From Paramacrobiotus metropolitanus (Eukaryota > Tardigrada > Eutardigrada > Parachela > Macrobiotidae): a DNA stretch of 17,783 nt. Positions 1 to 8,132 of this stretch are shown here, in pieces. The position numbers and the translations under genes are program-made. The notes below the pieces were generated by a model. It made no database searches and was not told the DNA's origin. It saw nothing but the letters and a program-made list of their open reading frames with translations. The DNA lies in contig NW_026570699.1 in the NCBI RefSeq assembly GCF_019649055.1, positions 1-17,783 of the forward strand. The letters run 5' to 3'. Every line of letters begins with the position of its first letter. The stretch's first letter is position 1.

Positions 1-8
1 ACAATGTA

Positions 9-164
9 CAAGCCGGTCCGGAGTTAGAGCACGATAAAGAACAGCTAACGCATAATAAGCGCGATGTTAGCGCTTAGTCGATAGCCACTGCACTACAGTT
101 GGCGCAACTCATTAATTTACGTTGTTCGCTGTTCTCTATCGTGCTCTAACTCCGGACCGGCTTG
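9..164 (+). repeat. MITE-like palindromic element, left copy
   Basis: The block begins caagccggtccggagttaga and ends with the reverse complement. The terminal inverted repeats are about 37 bp with one mismatch, and TA lies on each side (7-8 and 165-166), as expected for a Tc1/mariner-type MITE. The interior holds further self-complementary stretches: taagcgc/gcgctta at 56-62 and 70-76, and a short agttg/caact stem near 97-109. A single strand could therefore fold into a long stem topped by two hairpins. It encodes nothing. Confidence 0.8.
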
Positions 165-270
165 TACATGCACGTAAGTTACTGTAACAAAAAATATTAT
201 AATGCGCGTAAAAACTTTCAGCAAACAAACAACAACACTTTACAAAAATAATCAACACTACGGTACTTTT

Positions 271-293
271 TTTATTACTACTGTGCTTTTATT
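271..293 (-). terminator. Paired poly(A) signals behind the RT ORF
   Basis: On the minus strand AATAAA occurs at 293-288 and again at 276-271, about 50 and 70 nt past the TGA stop of the RT ORF. They would end the transcript before the left palindromic block. No poly(A) tract marks a retrotransposon 3' end here. Confidence 0.4.
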
Positions 294-344
294 AATTACT
301 ACCGCTATTGATTAAACAAATGAAAACTAAAGCATCACACAGCA

Positions 345-2396
345 TCAACAGACAGCGGAAACAGGCGCCCGAATCACTGAGAACATTTGATCTAAATTAG
401 CCGAGACTGGTGCCGTTCCCAGGATGGATGCAGCGTTTCCACGCTGGACTTCGATGCTGAACCTCTGGCGCAGATACTCAGTTGCACGTATCTCGCCTGT
501 TTCCTGCCATATCATCTTGCCCAATTCACTGATCAGCCGAGAGGCTTCCGGTCCGAGTGGTCCTATGGTTTCCACGCCCACTGCACGGAACAGGTAGTCC
601 TGGGTGATGTTCTGGTATTTCGCGGTTTTCTTCCGTTCGGCCTGTGCCGCTGCTGCGCCAGCTTGGGTGGATGTTGCTGCGATATGAGAGAGGGCCATCG
701 TGCACACACAAGTCACATCCCATGTTAACATTCTGTCTCGTTCCCATGGCACTAAGGTGACACCGTCAGGGCGTAGGCCGTTGGTTGGTGAAATTCCCAG
801 AGGCTCCAGTTCAGTCTCAATGGTGGCTGAGGCGAAGGCTCGTTTAAGCGTGGCGTTTAAGCTGCTATGTCTAGACTTCCGGCCTCGACTTTTCTTGCAG
901 CTCAAGCCGTGGTAACCTCGATCATCCACCCATTCATTGCAGATGCATCGGTGCGGGGTTACAATCGGTGCCCCCAAGCGCAGGCCAACAGCAATCCGTA
1001 GTGCAGAATCGTTCAAAAAATTTCCCAAAGATGCAGCTGGCAGAGCATCCAGCCATGCTCCATTGTCCTTGGTGCTGACACCCAAAAGACGCGCTTGACT
1101 GGAAATATCAGACTGGGCCCTTTCGGTCAGCGTCTTCACGGAGATTTGGATAACGGGTTCATCCCACACTTTCTGATATTTTCGAGCTTCTACAGCTGGA
1201 AGGTTGACTTCCGTCACACGCTGCCACTCGGCTTCGGCGTCACCGCAGTACACATCCCTGTCAAAATCGGAAATTTCGGATGTCAGTCGAGTCACTGAGT
1301 AAGCCGAGGCCAGAAAGGCCGGAAGGGCAAGCTTCTCAAGACTCCGGATTCCGAGGCCTCCTTCTGCAACCGGAAGTGATGCCTGAGTCCAGTTCATGTC
1401 GGTCAAGTTCACGTTGGTGATTGCAGAAAGGCAATCACGAATCATACTGTCAAATTTGGTCAGCAGGCCTTTCTGAAGATAACAACGAGCAGTACGTAGC
1501 TGGTAGGTCATTCTTACCGGTCCCATACTGCATTTCAATAAGTAAAGCGCGTGATGGGCCGGCAACACTTTCAGTCGCCGTACCATTTGCTCAGTTCGAG
1601 CTGTCGCAGTAGTTAGCGTCCCCGCCACGGCAGCATCGTGGAGTGGAGCGCCGAGGTACTGCAGTTCTTCCAACTGTGGGCACTGGAGGTCAGGAAAAGA
1701 CTGGAGGAAAGCACTGCGAACAGCCTGGCGTTCATCTTCGCTACCTCCCAAAATAACAAGTTCGCATTTTGCGATATTTAGAACCAAGCCGCGGGTTTCG
1801 AGCTCTTCTTTCAGTAGACACAAGTCATCGTACACGTCGTCTGGATCGCCGCCAAGTGCGTCATCGTCAAGGAAACTTTCTTTCAGCTTTGATTTAAGGT
1901 TCTTATGTGGACCGATTGTTGCCAGACAGTACAGTAGCGGGCCTAAGGGGTCACCTTGCTGTATACTCGCTTCAGAAGAAATCCGGTAACTACCGTGAAG
2001 TAGAACCGATGGTGCGCCGTAGCACTGCCGCACGAACAGTGAGTATTCTGGCAAATACTCTTCTGTTGCTTCCAAGATTCTGTTCGTATCGACGGAATTA
2101 AAGGCATTTTTTACGTCCAGCTTAAGAAAAGCTTGCGGTTTGTCTCTTTTAACAGCGTCCTCTATGAAGTAGCGTGCACCATGGACCGCTGCTTCCACGC
2201 CTCCTTTTGTGGCAAAACCCAGTTGGATAGGTTGCAAGGCGCTATTCAAGTGACGTGATCGATAGGACACGATGCGGGATACCAGCCGTCGAAGAGCCAT
2301 ATGCTGGTAGAAAACGGTACTTATGCTGGTAGAAAACTTTTGCGTAATACTTGTAATGAACAAGCACGCTGTAGGTACTTGATACAGCTTCATCAT
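345..2396 (-). CDS. R2-type reverse transcriptase with restriction-like endonuclease, N-terminally truncated
   Basis: This is a single-ORF non-LTR retrotransposon protein. The RT palm is visible: motif A LKLDVKNAFN (D94), motif B QQGDPLGPLL (146-155), motif C FLDD (D177, D178) and a motif D region LVLNIAKCELVILGG (204-218). A thumb region follows. The C-terminal part has a CCHC-type knuckle (C484, C486, H496, C500) and a PD-(D/E)XK endonuclease core: RPDG (542-545), WDVT (559-562) and a KKTAKY segment (589-594). This order is typical of RLE-class elements such as R2, in which the endonuclease nicks the target and the RT primes on the nick. RT motifs 0-2 and any N-terminal DNA-binding fingers are missing. 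Family-like sequence begins at about residue 33 (MALRRLVSR); the first 32 residues come from unrelated DNA carrying a small direct repeat. The frame is open throughout, so the copy is recent or still constrained. The start is the first ATG in frame. Confidence 0.88.
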   Translation of the reverse strand: MMKLYQVPTACLFITSITQKFSTSISTVFYQHMALRRLVSRIVSYRSRHLNSALQPIQLGFATKGGVEAAVHGARYFIEDAVKRDKPQAFLKLDVKNAFNSVDTNRILEATEEYLPEYSLFVRQCYGAPSVLLHGSYRISSEASIQQGDPLGPLLYCLATIGPHKNLKSKLKESFLDDDALGGDPDDVYDDLCLLKEELETRGLVLNIAKCELVILGGSEDERQAVRSAFLQSFPDLQCPQLEELQYLGAPLHDAAVAGTLTTATARTEQMVRRLKVLPAHHALYLLKCSMGPVRMTYQLRTARCYLQKGLLTKFDSMIRDCLSAITNVNLTDMNWTQASLPVAEGGLGIRSLEKLALPAFLASAYSVTRLTSEISDFDRDVYCGDAEAEWQRVTEVNLPAVEARKYQKVWDEPVIQISVKTLTERAQSDISSQARLLGVSTKDNGAWLDALPAASLGNFLNDSALRIAVGLRLGAPIVTPHRCICNEWVDDRGYHGLSCKKSRGRKSRHSSLNATLKRAFASATIETELEPLGISPTNGLRPDGVTLVPWERDRMLTWDVTCVCTMALSHIAATSTQAGAAAAQAERKKTAKYQNITQDYLFRAVGVETIGPLGPEASRLISELGKMIWQETGEIRATEYLRQRFSIEVQRGNAASILGTAPVSANLDQMFSVIRAPVSAVC
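2301..2337. repeat. Short direct repeat at the RT truncation point
   Basis: The 15-mer atgctggtagaaaac occurs at 2301-2315 and 2323-2337 (period 22), exactly where similarity to the RT family stops. On the minus strand each copy reads as a pyrimidine-rich run ending in CAG, which also resembles a splice acceptor. It may be a microduplication made at the 5' junction of a truncated retrotransposon insertion, or the end of a lost intron. Confidence 0.5.
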
Positions 2397-2470
2397 ACAT
2401 GGTACAAGCTAATTATTTGTGGTCTAAATATTTTGAATGTGAGACAACACATCGGGTACTAATAAACCCT

Positions 2471-2582
2471 GGGAATGGGAATTAGGAGTTGGTATTGGGA
2501 ATTGGTATTGGGAATGGTATAGGTTATGGGAAACACCCTAATAGATGGGAATGGTATTTCGTAATGGGAATGGGAATGGGAA
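2471..2582. repeat. Degenerate GGGAAT/GGTATT microsatellite
   Basis: The stretch is assembled from gggaat, gggaatt and ggtatt words in irregular order. It occupies most of the space between the RT ORF and the right palindromic block. A short cousin of it appears at 14163-14195. Confidence 0.75.
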
Positions 2583-2638
2583 CGAAAACATAGTCTGGAC
2601 GTTTGTCATATGTAGAGGAGATAGGGAACGACCACTTA

Positions 2639-2794
2639 CAAGCCGGTCCGGAGTTAGAGCACGATAGAGAACAGCGAACAATGTAAATTAATCAGTTGCG
2701 CCAACTGTAGTGCAGTGGCTATCGACTAAGCGCTAACATCGCGCTTATTATGCGTTAGCTGTTCTTTATCGTGCTCTAACTCCGGACGGGCTTG
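2639..2794 (-). repeat. MITE-like palindromic element, right copy (inverted)
   Basis: It is the reverse complement of 9-164 over the same 156 bp, with three mismatches that I count by eye. TA flanks lie at 2637-2638 and 2795-2796. It has its own 37-bp terminal inverted repeats, so it is a complete element in its own right and not just one end of a larger one. Confidence 0.8.
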
Positions 2795-2796
2795 TA

Positions 2797-3514
2797 CAGT
2801 TCATTTCGATTTATTATTTCCGGTTTCTTTGTTTTGCTGCCGTTGAAATGCTGTTATTTAATTATGAGTGTGATGAAAATTAAAATGTTCAAACAATCCG
2901 GCCGGCGTTTGGCCATTTGCCAAATGCGACTTTTATCGGTTATGTGTTATTTTAAGCAATTGCAATAAATATTACCGTTGTTAAACACGCAACATTGTTA
3001 TACCGTTATAAGTAATTCTACTTGTACATTGTACAACATTATTAATTCAATTGATGAAAGGCCGTGGAGTATGTACAATGTAGTATACGAGGATATGCAT
3101 TCACCGGATTCAGCGACTTTCCAAAGAAATGCCGGTTTTTTTTAAACTTATATTTTGTGAGTTTTTAGGTCAGGTCTTCGCGCGAGAGTATTCATGCGTG
3201 GAGTACTCTGTCTTCGCGCGGGAGCTCTCGCCCAAAGTAAAATAGAAAAACTCGGCTACGCGCAATAGTTTTATTGTTTTCTTGTACCGGCAGATAATTT
3301 GGAAAATTACAATGCGAGTTCAGAAAGCACTGACTATCTGATTACATTAGCATACAGCATCACGGGTTTTTCCGGAACTTCAATTTTTTTTGCGGAGATG
3401 CGAATCGTATCAGGATAAGATACAGTAGTACACGTAATGGCTTTGCGGTGATCACGACTTTCTACAAGGATTCTTCCGTTTCGCACTATCCTGCACCCCA
3501 AAAAAATGGAATTG
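2797..3514. other. Gene-poor stretch
   Basis: No convincing gene. It holds a 36-bp tandem repeat at 3174-3231 (described separately). A 70-codon minus-strand frame ends at 3334; it has an acceptor-like sequence upstream but no recognisable domain. Base composition shifts to AT-rich around 2830-3120. Confidence 0.5.
3174..3231. repeat. 36-bp tandem repeat, about 1.6 copies
   Basis: gtcttcgcgcg followed by gagagtattc or gggagctctc occurs at 3174 and 3210. It is a GC-rich patch inside AT-rich DNA, and I see no function for it. Confidence 0.6.
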
Positions 3515-3655
3515 CTGGTATTACCATAGGCATTTTGGTATACCATAATTTATATGGTATATCTGGTAATAAATCATACCATTTGACACCTGCCTGATAT
3601 ACCATTGGTAAGTGGTGTACCAGCCGTACCATAATACCAATTACCATTTGGTATC
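3515..3655. repeat. TACCAT/ATGGTA word cluster
   Basis: More than ten taccat, ataccat, ggtata or tggtaat words occur on both strands within about 140 bp, without a strict period. Because the words occur in both orientations the patch can fold back on itself at many points. The motif shares the ATACCA core with the reverse complement of the 2471-2582 patch. Confidence 0.65.
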
Positions 3656-4231
3656 AACAACCCTAGATACATGTATACTGTATCAGTGCTGCATACTGTA
3701 TGTTCAAGCCGGCATAAGTTTTTGTTACAATTAGCTAGTCGGCGAAAGCAAACTGCCCACCGGTACTTGCAACTGTTACAGTTGCCAGTTTTGAACTAGT
3801 TAGCCCTTAGAAATGGACTCAGCTCTGTTTCGAAATCCAGAACGTTTTGTCCTACAGGGCAGCTATAAAAGCTGTCCCGGATCGCTGGAAAAGTCGTCAA
3901 ACAAGTTTTTGCATACCCAAGCCCCAAGAGATAATGCAAAAACATCGATATTTCATTTACGTCGTGCAGCATCTCACGTAGCTCTAGATCTGCCTGAATA
4001 ATTAGCAGACAGTTTTACTAGAAAGTGCTCGTACTAAAAGCTAGAAGGGTATTCACCGCTTACGCAGTTTCACTGCGCTAAACTGCTAATCCCTCTTTAT
4101 CCGTTATGACTTTTATCGTTCGTTTCTATCCGCAAGCGGCAAGCATTTCTGTAACAAAAATCATTTTTGTCGGCAAAAACTGGTTGGATAAACATAGCAG
4201 AACCTGCGCATCGACTTAGCGAGCTTCTATC
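3656..4231 (+). promoter_or_regulatory. Region upstream of the hAT transposase, with a TATA-bearing hairpin
   Basis: No gene is seen. At 3857-3878 the arms gggcagc and gctgtccc (one bulged base) enclose TATAAAA (3864-3870), about 360 bp before the transposase ATG. The same spot starts CAGGG, which resembles hAT termini, but I found no matching inverted end downstream. A further small inverted repeat (cagttt...aaactg) lies at 4065-4085. Promoter function is inferred only from the TATA box and its position. Confidence 0.3.
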
Positions 4232-5422
4232 ATGAGTTCAGCAGATAATCCAGGGAGCTCAAGCAAGGATTCTGAAGCGATGGAAGATCAATCAGCATCA
4301 GGTGCGCTTCTTACTTGCTGGTCGACCAGCATTTCGCATCCTTTACTTTGAGCGCAGTTTGATTTATTGAGCTACTGCAATTTAGTATTTACTACAAAGC
4401 TTTTCAGGGGCAAAGCGTCCGCGCATTAGCCGGTTACCGATCTGGAGATACTTTAATCGGGGCACCAAACTGGTTTCTCATTCCAATTTTTGGGAAGCGA
4501 TTTGCAAAGAGTGTGCTTCCAACCTGCCGTCTCCAAAAGTTGTGCGCGGAGAAAAAGTGCATCTCGAAAACCATTTCTATAAGTGCGAATTTATTCGACA
4601 ATCAACGAAGGACGAATACCGCCAGGAAGTGTCTGTTTGGGTCGACTCAAAAACAAGCGATGCAGCGCACGTGGTTCCACTGCTACCGTCTCCGGTTCCT
4701 GGCACAAGCACTGCAAAAAAGCAGGGCAACACGGAATCGTTTTTTGATCGGCCGTCAGCGAAAAGTGAGATAGCGGAATTCGAGGGTCTTCTTGCCGATA
4801 TGTTTGTCTCTGGTAATTTCTCCTTTCGCGCTGTCGAAAATCCTCGTTTTATTCGATTTTGGAAATTTATGCGACCAGCGGTGAAGCCACCAAGTCGATT
4901 TGTGTTATCGACTCGCATTATTCCGCAGCGCATCAAATCCGTCGAAAGCGATACTGTCAAATCATTGTCATTGCAGCGGTCTGTCACTGTGACGCTGGAC
5001 GGTTACAAGAATGCGAAGCACGATAAAGTTCTTGGTATGTATTAAAACAGGAGTACATAAGGGCAGTGTTTCTGTTGCACAGTTGCAGTGTAGGTCGACC
5101 AACAATCGTTTGCTTTTTAGGAATTATGGCTACTGTCAGAAACAGTCAAGGTGTAGAAAACCATTTTATGTCCACTGAAATTATTTCATCGCAATCGTCT
5201 CGAGCTGAGGACGTCATGGAGATAATTGAAAGCAGTTTTACGATGTTGGAAGAAAAATACAAGGCATGTGCTCGCACAGTTACGTGCGACTCGGATGCCG
5301 TCCACGTGAAGGCAAAGCGGTTAATGAAGGAAAAGTATCCCAGCAAGATATTTTTGCTGTGCAGTGCCCACGCAACTTGCCTTAACACTTCGTTGACTAG
5401 CAGTTTTGAGCAACGCGGCTGA
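4232..5422 (+). CDS. hAT-family transposase, three exons, C-terminus lost
   Basis: Exons are 4232-4301, 4408-5034 and 5121-5422. Both introns are GT-AG (106 and 86 nt), both split a codon after its first base, and the spliced frame stays open for 332 residues. A BED-type zinc finger is present: WRYF at 36-39, C56-x2-C59, then H79-x3-C83. The RNase H-like core begins with the hAT signatures GNFSFRAVENPRFIRF and PSRFVLSTRI. It continues with the first-aspartate motif TLDGYKN and the second near CDSDAVHVKAKRL, then FLLCSAHATCLN. A hAT transposase is usually 550-700 residues, with an insertion domain and a final catalytic Glu; these are absent. The frame ends within TSSFEQRG, while a +1 frame continues a few residues further (LSNAADVLGG), pointing to a frameshift. 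It is probably an inactive or domesticated fragment. Confidence 0.85.
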
Positions 5423-6178
5423 CGTTCTTGGTGGAAGTCACCAGAAGCATCCCATTGGTCAGTAGGATCTTCTAACCAGTCGTACTTTTTGTTTTAATGA
5501 GATTTGGCCAATAACACTGATCACTGAGACAAAAGAAATTCATTAGCACGTGCGCCAGATTTACTGGCGAAGAAAGAACGCTTTTGATGGGATGTTCTGC
5601 TTATCTGCTAATTGATCGCAGGCTCGCATCCATTGTCTTTGCTTAGTCTAAGCTGACCCGGATTCAACCTTGAATCAGAGTGCCTTTTATTGCCCTAGCG
5701 GTATGCGCGCGCCTGATTGTCAGCTGCTCCGGTCGTTTTCCATGTATACCTTTCAGTCGAACAGCGGCATCATTGGGCAGTCTTCCCAAACTTCCCAATG
5801 CGCCTCATTTTTTTGTAAGCGATCGGAGCCTCACATGTCGCTCAAAATCGACCAGTTGGCTACAAATAGTATGCAGTACATGGTCTGATTTTTTCGATAT
5901 CATACATTCACGCAGTTGAACGGTGTGACCATTTGAACGTGCATATCCCAAAATGATGGTGACTTCCACCATCTCTATCCTGGACTTCCGGCTGCATTGA
6001 CTGTGCCGAAAACAGCAGCAAACGAAACTAGACACTTTTTCACTCACACAGCCCAAAAATTGCTGTAAAAATATTTTTTTGAAATTAGTTACTGAATTAA
6101 TAAGGCCAACTCTGGTGTGAGTAACCACGCTAGTCAACGAAGTGTTAACTGCGTTTGATTTGGGGAAGATAATTCCAA
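5423..6178. other. Decayed downstream part of the hAT element and spacer
   Basis: Directly after the stop a shifted frame briefly extends the transposase. A second short open stretch at about 5549-5645 (reading TCARFTGEERTLLMG) may be more of it, but no RW or HPxxxxW-type hAT C-terminal motif can be read. Beyond 5650 I see only short frames on both strands. No inverted terminus matching an upstream sequence was found, so the right end of the element is not defined. Confidence 0.35.
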
Positions 6179-7006
6179 CTAGACATCAATTAACGGGAAA
6201 TCATTATCCAACAGGCCGTAATCCAATTTACTCGAGCTCTGCATCGACTTAGTCTGCTTATCGAAATCAATTAAACGACTGCTTACCGATCCTTCTGAAT
6301 TTGGACTATTGTCCCATATTATGTCTGAAATGTCGCCGTAGTCAACGAGTTTATTACCATTGACAGGTGCAAAAATATTACTACCCCATATATCTTCAAT
6401 TTCTTTCTGTGCATAAGTACCACTTCCCACGATAGCTTCTGTATTTTCTTCCCGTGAATTGTCGTGTATATCGTTCAACTGTGGAGCCGCTACACTACGA
6501 TTCATTACCATACCTATGGAAACCGCATATTGCATATCTGCCTGTGCCACTGCACTACGATTCATCGACATATCTGACGAAACCGAATACTGCATACCTG
6601 ACTTTACAAAGTGCGGATTTACCAGATACTCTAGATTTACCGCTGACGGATTTACCAATTGTGAATTTACCGAATTATTCGGACTTACCACGTCGTTTGG
6701 ATTTACCGTCGCCGCTGACTGACCGCCTACAGACTGGGTACTTTGAAAAGGGAGGCTTGCGTTTTGCGCACCCGAGGATGGACCGTTTAGTGAGTCTATC
6801 CCTGGGGCACGTTTTTCCCCAGAACTACCGTTGGTTACCGAGGCACTACTAGAATACCTGACGGACATAACCGCCGTGTTCTGCGTCTGCTTAGCCAATT
6901 TACGTTTTGATGCGATTTCTGCCTGTGCCCTTTCTCTGTGCTCATCAATCCGCTGATCAGCCCAACCTTCCTTTGTTCGAAATTCTGAATCCGACATACC
7001 GTTCAT
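6179..7006 (-). CDS. Repetitive Ser/Asn-rich protein or exon, unrecognised
   Basis: The first ATG in the frame is at 7006, giving 275 residues. The frame is open back to 7043, where a TAG also forms a possible splice acceptor, so this may be an internal or last exon. The N-terminal part is charged and helix-like (EGWADQRIDEHRERAQAEI). The middle is rich in Ser, Asn and Val with recurrent VNP/VNS words. Two diverged 20-residue repeats follow, starting MQYSVSSDMSMNRS and MQYAVSIGMVMNRS; they match a 60-bp DNA period. The tail is acidic (DIWGSN, DISDIIWDNSPN, LDYGLLDNDFPLIDV), a composition seen in activation or interaction tails. No zinc knuckle, protease or polymerase motif is present. It could be a Gag-like protein of the element whose promoter lies near 9100, or a host gene; neither is proven. 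Confidence 0.45.
   Translation of the reverse strand: MNGMSDSEFRTKEGWADQRIDEHRERAQAEIASKRKLAKQTQNTAVMSVRYSSSASVTNGSSGEKRAPGIDSLNGPSSGAQNASLPFQSTQSVGGQSAATVNPNDVVSPNNSVNSQLVNPSAVNLEYLVNPHFVKSGMQYSVSSDMSMNRSAVAQADMQYAVSIGMVMNRSVAAPQLNDIHDNSREENTEAIVGSGTYAQKEIEDIWGSNIFAPVNGNKLVDYGDISDIIWDNSPNSEGSVSSRLIDFDKQTKSMQSSSKLDYGLLDNDFPLIDV
6493..6612. repeat. 60-bp tandem repeat inside the Ser/Asn-rich ORF
   Basis: cactacgattcat recurs at 6493 and 6553 with similar surroundings. Adjacent DNA at 6620-6715 repeats gatttacc or gaatttacc every 18-21 bp, which codes for the VNP words. The protein repeats appear to come from DNA slippage. Confidence 0.65.
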
Positions 7007-7059
7007 TTTGTTTGAGTTAAGTTCAGACAACCGCGCTATGTCCTACCGCTAAACGGATT

Positions 7060-7620
7060 AGGCAAGCGAAAGTTGCTCTGTTCCCACTGGTTGATTACAC
7101 AACCAGTTCCTGTTACCCACTGACCGACTACAGAATACCGTACCACTGCGTGGATTAAGTACACCGTACGATCTGCTTCGTATTACCACTTCACACGCAC
7201 GTATGCGTGCACAAGCTACGTGTATGATTACGTTTCTGCTACTGACCTTTAAGGTTTCAGAAGCTTCGCTTCGTATTTCAGTACAACTGCTACTATACTG
7301 TACCACTATGTGGATGAAGTAAGTGCCGTTGCACCGTTCCCACTGGATGACGTATCAACCAGTTCGTATTACCCACGGACTGACAGAACAACGCTACACC
7401 ACGGCGTGGCTGCGACAGCTGACAGAACCGTTTCGTTTCAACCCACCAGTAGATCGCAGAATTATGCTCGATACACCGGACACAAGGACTACGTATCACT
7501 GGTTTCGTATTACGTTGTTACAACACGCAATTACGCATGAGTAAACAACGGGAATTATTATGATTCAATTTCCAATTTATACTACAGCTGACCTTTAAGG
7601 TTTCAGCTGTTTACAACTCT
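7060..7620. repeat. Interleaved degenerate repeats in the leader region
   Basis: Two copies of a block starting ttcccactgg and running through caaccagttc and ttacccac lie at 7081 and 7336 (offset 255). gtaccact followed by tgtgga or cgtgga recurs at 7139 and 7300 (offset 161). tgacctttaaggtttcag recurs at 7243 and 7589 (offset 346). The different offsets show several overlapping duplications instead of one tandem unit. Frames crossing the block stay open for 60-80 codons on both strands, but this is explained by the repeats. Confidence 0.65.
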
Positions 7621-7717
7621 ACGCTAAATTAAACACTGTGGCTGATTTTCAGCAAACAGTGACACTGCGTTTCTTCGAACCCGACAATTTTCAAGAATTA
7701 TCGTCGGCTATATCCGA

Positions 7718-7915
7718 CCCTTTGTTACGAAGTTCAAATTGCACGTCGACAAAAGAATGTAGACAAAGGAATTTAAAGCCGGCTGTATCCAGGCCTTTGT
7801 TACTGGAGTTCAAAATTTTCGAATACAAAAGATTGTAGGACAATGGCTACTCCGTAGACACGGACCTGCCTTTGTTACCGAAATTCAGCATTTTCGTTTA
7901 CAAAAGAATTAATAC
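7718..7915. repeat. 75-bp degenerate tandem repeat, three copies
   Basis: cctttgttac followed by gttcaaa or ttca, then attttcg and acaaaaga, starts at 7718, 7793 and 7868, an exact 75-bp step. The unit is AT-rich and non-coding as far as I can see. Confidence 0.7.
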
Positions 7916-8019
7916 AATGAACGGCTATAATTTCTGCGAACTTTCGCGAGTTTTAACTTACAATTTAAACACAGCGTTTCCTTGCTAGCACTGCCGTTCA
8001 CTTCGTTTTTGGTTACAAC

Positions 8020-8132
8020 TGACCGTTAAGGTTTCTAGTTGTCCACAATCCAACCGTTGATTTACGTAGCCGACCTTCGAGGTTTCGACTACACGTACTG
8101 TTAAGTACTTTAACTGAGGTTAAACAACCTCA
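8020..8132. repeat. Recurrent tgaccttaaggttt motif and a small hairpin
   Basis: Diverged versions of the tgacctttaaggtttcag motif from 7243 and 7589 recur at 8020 and 8071. At 8115-8132 tgaggtt and aacctca form a perfect 7-bp stem with a 4-nt loop. Confidence 0.5.

Larger units (their letters stand above)
7..2796. mobile_element. RT/endonuclease gene enclosed by inverted palindromic 156-bp elements
   Basis: Two 156-bp blocks (9-164 and 2639-2794) are reverse complements of each other with about three mismatches, and both are directly flanked by TA. Between them lies one long minus-strand ORF for an RT plus restriction-like endonuclease, and little else. The whole therefore has the form of a 2.8-kb element with long terminal inverted repeats. 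Known RLE-type retrotransposons have no terminal inverted repeats, so this is either a composite of two independent MITE insertions around a truncated retrotransposon, or a genuinely mobile composite unit. No longer target-site duplication is visible at the outer ends: the left flank reads acaatg and the right flank cagttc outside the TA. Confidence 0.6.

Noticed and set aside
7-2796. Reading the whole as a normal Tc1/mariner transposon
   Set aside because: The internal ORF has no DDE/D transposase motif; it is an RT with an RLE endonuclease.
3334-3546. 70-codon minus-strand frame with an acceptor-like run (ttttttggggtgcag) upstream
   Set aside because: The peptide (RILVESRDHRKAITCTTVSY and so on) is not obviously random, but it has no domain, no partner exon in view and only one weak splice signal.
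5805-6137. 110-codon minus-strand frame downstream of the Ser/Asn-rich ORF
   Set aside because: Irregular composition, no domain and no clear splice link to 6179-7006; it may be chance over hAT remains.
6454-6852. Plus-strand frames opposite the Ser/Asn-rich ORF
   Set aside because: They are mirror readings of the same repeats (LDLP/LPYL words) and look less protein-like than the minus frame.
7030-7030. TTG as the start of the Ser/Asn-rich protein
   Set aside because: Non-ATG starts are rare in animals; the first ATG is at 7006 and the frame more likely continues into an upstream exon.
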